The notes under the pieces: model-generated
What the model saw: the letters and a program-made list of their open reading frames with translations, nothing else
What the model was told of the DNA's origin: nothing
The model's database searches: none
Shown here: in pieces, positions 10,083 to 19,273 of the stretch
Layout: the number at the start of each line of letters is the position of its first letter
Position numbering within the stretch: the first letter of the stretch is position 1
Position numbers and translations under genes: made by a program
Origin: Methanomassiliicoccales archaeon
GTDB taxonomy: Archaea; Thermoplasmatota; Thermoplasmata; RBG-16-68-12; SOIM01
NCBI GenBank assembly: GCA_030593885.1
Contig: JAUVGH010000004.1
Location: 1-64,000, forward strand
Length of the DNA: 64,000 nucleotides
Direction: 5' to 3'

Positions 10083-10873
10083 TTCTTTCCCCTCCCTATC
10101 GTGAGTTTGACCTTCCTGCCCTCTATCGCCTTTCTCAGCCTGTTCCTCTCCAGTCCGTTCAGAACGACGCAGTCGACTCCTCCCTTGGCTATCGACAGCA
10201 TCATCTTGGCCTTTCTCTTCATTCTCCCCGTCACGTCGGGCACGTCATCTTTCGAATCTTGTATGAGTCTTATGGTATTTTCGTTTATCTCGGGTATGAA
10301 CTCGGATGGTCCCGCTTTTGGGTCTCCCGTGTAGATTCCATCCACTTTGGTCACGAAGATGGCTATTCGTGGCTTGAATTCTTTGGCCAGGTGCATCATC
10401 AGGTCGTCGCCCGAGCATATGCCGAACTTCCTCGAGGTGTCAGGGACAACGTCCCCGAAGGTCACCGGAACGACCCCCATCTCAAGGTGATGCCTGAACG
10501 GTCTGGTGTTTAACTCCTTGAGGAATCCCTTGGAGAACTCGACGAGGGAGCTTGGGGGCAACGAAGCCGCGGGAATGCCTATCTCCCCCATTGCCCTAAT
10601 GATGCTGAGGTTCAACGCCCGAACGTCCTCATGGACCTTCGCAACGATCGGAATCTGGGACTCCTTCTTGTATCCATCCTTCAGTTTGTATTTCTTGGCG
10701 AGAGGGTGTCCGAACGAGCCGGCCCCGTGAACGAGTATGAACTCCTCTCCGATCGGTCCAAGCTCCGACAATAATCGGGCCGTCCTGTCCCGATAGAATA
10801 TCTTCTTTCCTTTCTGGCTCTTTATGGTCTCCTTATTGGTTAGTACGCTTCCACCAAATTTGACCAGATACAT
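10079..10873 (-). CDS. Isopentenyl phosphate kinase
   Basis: MYLVKFGGSVLTNKE, LVHGAGSFGHPLAKKY, SGDDLMMHLA, DVTGRMKRK; amino-acid-kinase fold with the IPK HGAGSFGH motif. Confidence 0.9.
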   Translation of the reverse strand: MYLVKFGGSVLTNKETIKSQKGKKIFYRDRTARLLSELGPIGEEFILVHGAGSFGHPLAKKYKLKDGYKKESQIPIVAKVHEDVRALNLSIIRAMGEIGIPAASLPPSSLVEFSKGFLKELNTRPFRHHLEMGVVPVTFGDVVPDTSRKFGICSGDDLMMHLAKEFKPRIAIFVTKVDGIYTGDPKAGPSEFIPEINENTIRLIQDSKDDVPDVTGRMKRKAKMMLSIAKGGVDCVVLNGLERNRLRKAIEGRKVKLTIGRGKK

Positions 10874-11069
10874 TACCAGACCTTCCCGTGTCGAAAAGGG
10901 CGTCCGTATATAAGATTTCTTCAAACCAAATAACAAAGGCAAAATAGTTAAATAAAATGAGATATACGCTCCTTGTACGCTTTTGAACTGTGAACCTCGG
11001 GAGGAGGCATCGGATAAGCGTGACCTAATGCAAACGGTTCACGATAAAAATCGGAGGAGACACGATAAT

Positions 11070-14000
11070 ATGAGCGATGAAAGTGAGATTGATAGTGGGA
11101 AGGTATATGCAAGACCGCTGAGGCGAATACTGTTCGTCGCCTTGTTCGGGTTGATTGCCCTGATGGCCATGATGGTAATGACATCAGAGCCCGCCGAGGC
11201 AGTTGTCATCGCCGGACCGGTGACCTGGAACACGCCCCAGGTCTGGGTGGAAGACGTCACCATCATTGCTGGTGGCGATTTGACCATACAGGGGACGTCG
11301 GTCACAATGATCCCATTTTTCGATGGTATGTGGGAGATTCGCGTGCAAGCAGGGGGAACACTGACCGTCGACCAGTCGATTATTACAAGCGGCTCTCCAT
11401 TCCGTTATGATTTCTGGATCGATCAGGGAAGCAGGGCAACATTCTTAGATTCCCAGATTCAGTTCGCGGGTTACAACGGTCCTATGAGCAGCATGGGCAT
11501 ACACGTGTCAACCGATGCTATCACTTTCACCAGAACGACCGTCACGAACGGGGGAATGCACGGTATCTATTGGGACACTCCTACGCCGATAGCGACCTTG
11601 TCCCTGAACGGTTGCGAAGTGGCCTGGAACAATGGGAACGGCATATACGTCGACGATTCAGCTGCCAATGATTACATCCTTCAGCTCAGTGGTTTCACCA
11701 GTATACACGACAACTCTTTGAGCGGAGTGTTCTTTGAATGGATGGGCAGCAAGAACGTGTTCGTGGACGTCGTTGACAGTAGGATCACCAACAACGGAGG
11801 TTCTGGGATCTTTGTTTTGGGAATAATTGGGAGCGGCGACGTCTCCTTCAACATCCAAGGTTCGGACATTTCCAACAACGCTTGGGAGAACGTGATAGTT
11901 ATTGAAGTGAACAACGGGATACTGGACTTCAAAGCGTTCAACAGCAATTTCGATTTCAGTACGGTGGGTGCCGGGATATTCATAGGAAACGTGGGTGCCG
12001 GAGGCTCTGGAGGCATCACGGTTAGCGTGGACCAGAGCTTCGTCGTGGGTAACGGGGCCCAAGGGATCTTGGTGGGCGGTGCCTTCGTCGGAGACATATT
12101 TGTGGACATAATCGACACGGTAGTCGAGAGGAATGGACTGATGTTCGGCGGTGACGGCGTCCGGATGCCAAGGCCCGCTCCAGGCCGTCTGGTTTCATTC
12201 TCCGCTTTGCGCTCCAGTTTCAGCAGCAATCTCGGCTCGGGGATCTACTTTAATGGAGCCAACCCGGGAGATGTGCGGGTCGGCATTAACACCTGCACGA
12301 TCCAAACCAATAGTAATGTGGGTCTATACGTGGGACCTGTCGTCTCCACCGGCTCAAACGGTCTTCAGATCGACGTTGTCAACAGCGACCTCAGAGGGAA
12401 TGGTGACACCAACGGGGTCATCCTTCTGGCTGGGCTCACGAACGGTAATGGTTGGATTAACATAGACAACAACGACTTCAACAACTCTTATGCCGCTCTC
12501 TACGTCGCCTCCGCACTCCAGACAACCGCAGGATCGGGCGATATTCTTACAATCACCTTCACCAACAACTGGGTCGTATCAGATTGGAGCGAATATGGAG
12601 TCCGATTCAATGGAATCATATCGTACTTCGATGAGACCGTCATGACATTCACCGGCAACCACTTCCTGGGTGGGGAGTTGAGAGACAACGGCGTTTACTT
12701 CGATCAGATGATACGAGGCGATCCGGCGTTCTGGCACAACTTCACACTGAACGTGAACAACAATGAGTTCGGTGAGCTAGACTACTCCGGGCTCTATCTC
12801 AACAGCGTCTACCGGATGAGGTACGCAAACATCAACTTCAACAACAACGTCCTCTGGGATACCGATGGCGACTATGAGTACGGCCTCTACGGGGGGACCT
12901 TCTACTCAGAGTTCGCTGTCGATTCTCATCTGAACCTCGTCGCGGACGGGAACCAGTTCTACGGCATGAGCGATTACTCAATGCGCTTCAATATTCTCCG
13001 CATTCGCCATGTCAACGTTGATACAAGTAACAACTTCTTTGAAGGCATAGGCACAACGTATTATGGGGTCTATTTCGCCCAGCTGTATTACGGCGACATG
13101 TGGGACTTCAGCGAGATCACATTCCTGGCTGACAACAATGAATTCGTCAACATGCAGCCCGGATCCCACGGAATTTACTTCAATTCCGCTGGGCAGATGT
13201 TCTTCAGGGTGACCGACTTCACATTCACCAACAACTTCTTCAATGCCACTGCGTCAGGCTCTCTCTATTACGGGATATACCTCACCAACAGCTACTACTA
13301 CACCATCACCCGCGACGCCTACTTCAACATCACAATGGACAACAACGACTTCTTGGGCCTGGAGGTCAACGGCCTGAGGCTAGATGGCTCGGTTACCCAG
13401 TTCCGACATGTTCGCCTTGAATACACGAATAATCTCTTTGAGAACCCTGGCAACATCTGGATGGACTACGGTGTATATCATCTAGGCACCATTAACTACC
13501 CCAATCTGGACGTTTGGAGTTCTTTGACAGTGACGATTGCGGACAACCAATGCTACGACCTCAACAACGACTGCATCAGGTTCAACACCAACATGTACGG
13601 CTTCAGGGATGTGACCATCTCCATCGAGAGGAACATCTTTGAGAACAGGATTTCCAACTACATTGACTATGCCGTCTACTTCAACAACGGGATGTACTAC
13701 GGCAGCAACATGTATGACAACACCTACTCCGTCACAATAAGAGATAACACCATCCGCGACATGAACGTCCACGGTATCTACTTCGCATCTGGAAGTACTG
13801 TGTACGGTTTCAGACACGTCGACATCCAGATACACGATAACGTGATAGAGAACCTCATCAGTCCGACCTACACCGGCTACGGTGTCTGCTGGTACTACGA
13901 GGTCTATTACTCCACTCAGGACTACGACAGCTCCATCAACTTGGACTTCACCGGCAACAACTTCACCGACCTGGACAACGACGGCATCGCCTTCAGGAAC

Positions 14001-17000
14001 TGGGCCGGCTGGGACTCCGGGTACTTCAGGAACGCCAGCGTCAACATACAGAACAACAACTTCAGGAACACCGTGAGCAGCTACATGGACTACGGCATAT
14101 ATCTCAGGACAATTTACTACGGCCGAACGGACGCTGACAACTCCATCGACATCACCATCACTGGCAACACCTTCGACAGCCTGAACAACTACGGCATATA
14201 CTTCTATTCTGGGACAGGCTGGGACTTCGAGGGATACAGGAACGCCAATGTTGTGATCATGAACAATGAGATGCACAATACCATGGGCAACTGGATGGAT
14301 TACGGAATATACCTCCAAGGGTTCGAGTTCGGTGGCGACAGCTACGACAATTACTTCGATATGCTAGTGACCGGCAACAACATGAGCGATTTGACAGCCA
14401 ACGGTATCTATATTGAAGGTCAGATCTACTTCTACCGCCATACGACCATCGACATCCTGGACAACGTCTTCAGCGATGTTTACAACAACTTCGACAGGGG
14501 CATCTACTTCTCCAGCACCATCTACCACACAACCGACTATGACACAGACATCGTAATAAACATCGAAAGGAACTGGTTCTTCGATATGAACAGCTATGGC
14601 ATTCACTTCTCTGGCGCGATATTCAACTTCAGGAACGCGACTGTGACGGTCCAAGACAATAACTTCCTCTGCCTGATCAGCAATTGGATGGACTATGGCG
14701 TGTACATGCAGAACGTCCAATATGGCGATGATAGTTACGACAACTACTTCGATCTGACACTGCTCAATAACAGGTTCGAGAACTTGACCAACTACGGCTT
14801 CAGGATTAGCCAGATCTATGGCTACCGCCATGTGACGATTGATATTACCGGTAATTATGCGAGCGATGTCTACGCGAACTTCGATTATGCATTCATGTTC
14901 TCAAGCAGCATCTACTACAACAGCGCCTATGACTCTTCCTTCACATTGACGATATCAGGGAACACCTTCATGGACCTCATAACACGATCTATCGACTTCA
15001 ACGGAGATATCTGGGACTTCCGCAACGTGTTGATAACGGTCGACAACAACGACTTCATCAACTTGATCAGCAACTGGATGGACGGCGGAGTTGAGTTGGG
15101 CCCCATGTACTACAGCGACTTCGACCAGGACAGTTCGATTCGTATCGATATCACCAACAATGTCTTTGAGAACCTGAGCTACGCTGGCTTCAGAGTGACC
15201 AACCAGATATACGGCTACCGCCATGTCACGATAGACGTCCTGGACAACTTCTTCAGCGACGTGTACAACAGCTTCGATTACGGCGTCTACTTCAGCTCAA
15301 TCTACTACACGACCGACTATGACGCGGACTTCACAATTTCAGTGCTAAGAAACACATTCCAGGACCTCAGCAATCGCGCGGTCTACTTCTCTGGCAGCAT
15401 CTACAACTTCAGAACAACGGTGATCACGATCGAAGACAACTTCTTCGGGGGCGTGGTCAGCAACTGGATGGACTACGGCGTCGACTTCTCTGACATCTAT
15501 TATGATGTCTATGATGTCGCGGCGTATCTGTTCTTCAACGTTACCAACAACAGATTCGAGAACATCTCCAACCGTGGATTGGATGTCAACGAGATCTACA
15601 ACATGAGATACACCTACATCAACATCATCAACAACTACTTCAGCGACATCTACAACAACTTCGACTACGGCGTCTACTTCAACGATGGGTTCTACATTGA
15701 TGGCCCCGAATACGACTCCGAGTTCATTCTTAACTACCTCAACAACGAGATCAGAAATCTCGATTACTGGGGATATGGAGCATATTTTAGCCAAACGGGG
15801 AACTACAGGATAGTTACTGTTCTAGTGGACAACAACGATTTCATAAGCACGCTGAGCGGATCAACTGGATACGCAATCTACTTCGACGGATTCTATAATG
15901 ATGATGAGATGTACGACAACTACTTCGACTTCGACTTCACCAACAACAACGTCGAGAACCTGACCTACATGGGGCTGTACCTCAGCTACGTGGAGAACTA
16001 CCGCTTCACGTATATTGACGTTCTCAACAACTACCTCAGCGACATCTACCGGAACTTCGAATATGGCATCTACATCGATGGCTGCTATATCGACTCCACT
16101 GACTATTACAGCGAGGCCTTCTTGAACATCCTGAACAACGAGTTCAGGGACGGCGACTACTGGTCATATGGCGTCTACTTCTACGAGTTCGGCAACTATC
16201 ATCTGACCGTAGTGGAGATCCACACCAACGACTTCATATCCACGAGGAGCGACACTTTCGGCTACGGCGTCTACATCGAGTACTTCTACTTCGATGACGA
16301 CATGTACGACACCTACCTCTGGTTCAACGCCACCAACAACGTGATGGAGAGCCTCAACGGCGAAGGCTTCACAATTTACGAGATCTACGGCTTCAGGCAC
16401 GTGTACATCGACTTCCTGGACAACTCCTTCACCGGCCAGTTCAACAACTTCGACACTGGCATATACTTCGGGGAGGACACCATCTACTACTCCACTAACT
16501 ACGACTCCGACCTGACGATAAACATCCTGAGGAACACCTTCATGGACCTCAGCAGCAGGGGCGTATACTTCGATGGGGACATCTACGACTTCCGAACGGT
16601 CACGATAACGATCGACAACAACGACTTCATCAACACCCTCGGCAACTGGATGGACTACGGAGTGTACATGAATTACATATACTTCGACAACAGCAACTCT
16701 GATACCTACCTCTTCCTAGACATCACCAACAACGACTTCCAGAATCTGTCCCAATACGGCTTCAGGATGAGCCAGATCTACTACTACCGACATGTGACGA
16801 TAAACATACTCAACAACCAGTTCAGCGACATCTACAACAGTTTCAACTATGGAATCTACTTCTCCAATGACATATACCACACCAGGTCTTTCCCGGGCAC
16901 CTTCGATCTCGTGGTGACCAACAACTTCTTCAACGATCTGACGAGCTATGCGGTGCGCTTCAACCAGGTCAGGTACTTTGAGATTACGGACATGCTCATC

Positions 17001-19232
17001 GTGGACAACGACTTCTCACGCTCGGACTACGGTTTCTACATCAATGGCGGTGTGGATTACGCAGGCATCTGGGACTTCGAGTTCGCCAGGAACAACGGGG
17101 ACGACATGGACAGCTACATGCTGTACCTGGGAGGAACCTCGTACGGCAATGATGGTGACATGGCCACGATTTGGGTCCACGACAATACCATGTCCGGCTC
17201 ATGGGACGGAATCTACGTGGATGGTCTGTACTACTACGACCTGTCAGGAGGATTACTGATCGAGCTCAACACCTTCACGGACATGAGGAACGGATATGGT
17301 ATCGAGCTCGGATGGTTCTATCAGGTCGACAATGCTTACTTCACCATCCGGGACAACACCATCACCGGGAACATGTGGGCCGCCATCTACTTCGACGGAG
17401 CAGAGGACATGGCCTATGTCCTTGACATCATCAACAACGACCTGACCGGCGTCCAGAACGCCATATACCTCAGTTATCCAGTCTACGGTGACGGCATGTT
17501 CACCGTGGGAGTCATCAACATCAACCAGAATGATGTAAGGGACCTTACTGGCTATGGAATCTCCATCGACAATGTCTACAACGGCCTCATGGACCTGAAC
17601 ATTGACAACAACCTCTTCAGGGGCGATCCGCTCGCTTACTACGGCGTGACGTTCTTCTACTTCGACTACGCCGAATGGAACTCCATATCCAACATCGACA
17701 TCACCAATAACATCTTCGAGGACGCGTTCTACGGCTTCTACTTCAGGTACCAGACCAGCGGCTCGATGATCTCCCTTAACATGGACCACACATATGTCAC
17801 CAACACCTTCTACGCCTTCTACTTCGACGATCCGGTCAGTTCCAGCTCGGATGTGATGAACGTGAAGATCAAGAAGAGCATCTTCACCAATTCACAGCTT
17901 TCGTTCTTCTACATGGACGATCCTGGATACGGTCTCTTCATCGTGGACATAACCGACTGTAAGGTGAACGACTACGGCTCATTGGGCGGTTACGGCTTCT
18001 ACTTGGCCGACAACGATGGAGCGTACATACAGATAGATGTCCATTCGACCGAGTTCGTGGGCAGCTCGTCTAGGCTTGGCGATGCTTTCGCCGGTGATGG
18101 ACAGATACTCATCAACTTCTGGTACATAGACGGAATCACATCCGGTGTCTCCAATGGCTGGAACCAGAGGATGCAGGTCCTCTGGGACGTGGACGTTCAG
18201 GTCTATGTGGGATACGACTTCAGCACTGCAGCAGGACCTGGAATCATCGTGTACGTCGATGACCAGTTCGGATACCAGAGCTTCTACACCACAACCAACG
18301 CGGCTGGAGCCGTGCCTGGCGAGACAGTTGCAGGAACTCTCATTACCTACAGTGGCACATCGTTCAGCGGTCAGGCCGTTCACACATTCTGGGCGACGCA
18401 AGGACCGTTCTCGGGTAGCGCTGTGGGCTCGTTCAATGCGAATGGCTCGATTGCGATCCTCCTTCCAGGAGACAATGATGGCGATGGTCTCCACGACGGA
18501 ATAGACATTGACGATGACAATGATGGCGTTCCAGACATCTACGACGACTTCCCATTCGATGCCACCGAGATCAGGGACACCGACGGTGATGGCATTGGAA
18601 ACACCAATGATACTGATGACGATGGCGACGGAGTGCCAGATATCGTGGACGCGTTCCCGGAGAACCCATCGGAATGGAGTGATATCGACGGCGACGGCGT
18701 CGGGGACAACACCGACATAGACATTGACGGCGACGGGATACCCAACATCGTGGACACCTCACCATACAACAACACCGGATTCCAGGATATGGACGGCGAT
18801 GGAGTCGCGGACAACATCGACGCCTTCCCGTACAGCCCCGCTGAGTGGGCTGACAACGATGCCGACGGCGTTGGCGACAACTTGGACGAGGATGACGATA
18901 ACGACGGCGTGCCCGACACGGCCGACCTCTATCCATTCGATCCGACAAGAACGGATACAAGGGCCGACGAACAGATCAACATCGACATCAACGAGGGAGC
19001 CGACCTGGGTACCGCACTCGCAATCCTGATAATCGGTATAGTCATACTCGCGCTCATATGGCTCCTCTTCGGTCGCAAGAAGAAGGACGAGGACGAGGGA
19101 GTTCCTCCTGGGCCTGAGGAAGAGATTGAACCTGAGGAAGATGAGATACCGGAAGAGCCGGAAGAAACGATGGAAGAAGAGCCCGAGGAAGAGGAGAAGT
19201 CCTCTGATCTGGAAGATGAGGACATCTTCTAG
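11070..19232 (+). CDS. Giant secreted right-handed beta-helix surface protein with C-terminal DxDxDG (thrombospondin type 3-like) repeats, TM anchor and acidic tail
   Basis: Start MSDESEIDSGKVY after GGAGGA; signal segment ILFVALFGLIALMAMMVMTSEPAEA; ~2.3 kaa of NN/DN coils; TM AILIIGIVILALIWLLFGRKKK. Confidence 0.85.
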   Translation: MSDESEIDSGKVYARPLRRILFVALFGLIALMAMMVMTSEPAEAVVIAGPVTWNTPQVWVEDVTIIAGGDLTIQGTSVTMIPFFDGMWEIRVQAGGTLTVDQSIITSGSPFRYDFWIDQGSRATFLDSQIQFAGYNGPMSSMGIHVSTDAITFTRTTVTNGGMHGIYWDTPTPIATLSLNGCEVAWNNGNGIYVDDSAANDYILQLSGFTSIHDNSLSGVFFEWMGSKNVFVDVVDSRITNNGGSGIFVLGIIGSGDVSFNIQGSDISNNAWENVIVIEVNNGILDFKAFNSNFDFSTVGAGIFIGNVGAGGSGGITVSVDQSFVVGNGAQGILVGGAFVGDIFVDIIDTVVERNGLMFGGDGVRMPRPAPGRLVSFSALRSSFSSNLGSGIYFNGANPGDVRVGINTCTIQTNSNVGLYVGPVVSTGSNGLQIDVVNSDLRGNGDTNGVILLAGLTNGNGWINIDNNDFNNSYAALYVASALQTTAGSGDILTITFTNNWVVSDWSEYGVRFNGIISYFDETVMTFTGNHFLGGELRDNGVYFDQMIRGDPAFWHNFTLNVNNNEFGELDYSGLYLNSVYRMRYANINFNNNVLWDTDGDYEYGLYGGTFYSEFAVDSHLNLVADGNQFYGMSDYSMRFNILRIRHVNVDTSNNFFEGIGTTYYGVYFAQLYYGDMWDFSEITFLADNNEFVNMQPGSHGIYFNSAGQMFFRVTDFTFTNNFFNATASGSLYYGIYLTNSYYYTITRDAYFNITMDNNDFLGLEVNGLRLDGSVTQFRHVRLEYTNNLFENPGNIWMDYGVYHLGTINYPNLDVWSSLTVTIADNQCYDLNNDCIRFNTNMYGFRDVTISIERNIFENRISNYIDYAVYFNNGMYYGSNMYDNTYSVTIRDNTIRDMNVHGIYFASGSTVYGFRHVDIQIHDNVIENLISPTYTGYGVCWYYEVYYSTQDYDSSINLDFTGNNFTDLDNDGIAFRNWAGWDSGYFRNASVNIQNNNFRNTVSSYMDYGIYLRTIYYGRTDADNSIDITITGNTFDSLNNYGIYFYSGTGWDFEGYRNANVVIMNNEMHNTMGNWMDYGIYLQGFEFGGDSYDNYFDMLVTGNNMSDLTANGIYIEGQIYFYRHTTIDILDNVFSDVYNNFDRGIYFSSTIYHTTDYDTDIVINIERNWFFDMNSYGIHFSGAIFNFRNATVTVQDNNFLCLISNWMDYGVYMQNVQYGDDSYDNYFDLTLLNNRFENLTNYGFRISQIYGYRHVTIDITGNYASDVYANFDYAFMFSSSIYYNSAYDSSFTLTISGNTFMDLITRSIDFNGDIWDFRNVLITVDNNDFINLISNWMDGGVELGPMYYSDFDQDSSIRIDITNNVFENLSYAGFRVTNQIYGYRHVTIDVLDNFFSDVYNSFDYGVYFSSIYYTTDYDADFTISVLRNTFQDLSNRAVYFSGSIYNFRTTVITIEDNFFGGVVSNWMDYGVDFSDIYYDVYDVAAYLFFNVTNNRFENISNRGLDVNEIYNMRYTYINIINNYFSDIYNNFDYGVYFNDGFYIDGPEYDSEFILNYLNNEIRNLDYWGYGAYFSQTGNYRIVTVLVDNNDFISTLSGSTGYAIYFDGFYNDDEMYDNYFDFDFTNNNVENLTYMGLYLSYVENYRFTYIDVLNNYLSDIYRNFEYGIYIDGCYIDSTDYYSEAFLNILNNEFRDGDYWSYGVYFYEFGNYHLTVVEIHTNDFISTRSDTFGYGVYIEYFYFDDDMYDTYLWFNATNNVMESLNGEGFTIYEIYGFRHVYIDFLDNSFTGQFNNFDTGIYFGEDTIYYSTNYDSDLTINILRNTFMDLSSRGVYFDGDIYDFRTVTITIDNNDFINTLGNWMDYGVYMNYIYFDNSNSDTYLFLDITNNDFQNLSQYGFRMSQIYYYRHVTINILNNQFSDIYNSFNYGIYFSNDIYHTRSFPGTFDLVVTNNFFNDLTSYAVRFNQVRYFEITDMLIVDNDFSRSDYGFYINGGVDYAGIWDFEFARNNGDDMDSYMLYLGGTSYGNDGDMATIWVHDNTMSGSWDGIYVDGLYYYDLSGGLLIELNTFTDMRNGYGIELGWFYQVDNAYFTIRDNTITGNMWAAIYFDGAEDMAYVLDIINNDLTGVQNAIYLSYPVYGDGMFTVGVININQNDVRDLTGYGISIDNVYNGLMDLNIDNNLFRGDPLAYYGVTFFYFDYAEWNSISNIDITNNIFEDAFYGFYFRYQTSGSMISLNMDHTYVTNTFYAFYFDDPVSSSSDVMNVKIKKSIFTNSQLSFFYMDDPGYGLFIVDITDCKVNDYGSLGGYGFYLADNDGAYIQIDVHSTEFVGSSSRLGDAFAGDGQILINFWYIDGITSGVSNGWNQRMQVLWDVDVQVYVGYDFSTAAGPGIIVYVDDQFGYQSFYTTTNAAGAVPGETVAGTLITYSGTSFSGQAVHTFWATQGPFSGSAVGSFNANGSIAILLPGDNDGDGLHDGIDIDDDNDGVPDIYDDFPFDATEIRDTDGDGIGNTNDTDDDGDGVPDIVDAFPENPSEWSDIDGDGVGDNTDIDIDGDGIPNIVDTSPYNNTGFQDMDGDGVADNIDAFPYSPAEWADNDADGVGDNLDEDDDNDGVPDTADLYPFDPTRTDTRADEQINIDINEGADLGTALAILIIGIVILALIWLLFGRKKKDEDEGVPPGPEEEIEPEEDEIPEEPEETMEEEPEEEEKSSDLEDEDIF
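14289..16670 (+). repeat. ~390-393 bp (130-131 aa) four-coil super-repeat array inside the first giant protein
   Basis: Marker NWMDYG or its equivalent recurs at 14289, 14682, 15072, 15462 with steps 393/390/390; equivalent Tyr codons at 15474, 15870, 16263, 16656 with steps 396/393/393. Confidence 0.85.
18471..18950 (+). repeat. Tandem DxDxDGxxD calcium-binding (thrombospondin type 3-like) repeats
   Basis: GDNDGDGLHDGIDIDDDNDGVPDIYDDFPFDATEIRDTDGDGIGNTNDTDDDGDGVPDIVDAFP... Confidence 0.85.
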
Positions 19233-19273
19233 ACAGGGGCGATTGAATTCATCTAGAGGAGAATAGTGATAAC

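Noticed and set aside
13482-14318. Long minus-strand ORF (278 aa, Val/His/Glu-rich) opposite the giant gene
   Set aside because: Antisense shadow of the repetitive GAC/AAC/TAC-rich coding sequence; similar shadows (e.g. 23510..24724, 404 aa) appear across both giant genes and have no protein-like features.
14289-17000. CRISPR-like periodic repeats
   Set aside because: Period ~390 bp, in frame, diverged copies encoding protein coils; no short exact repeats with unique spacers. No cas genes seen.
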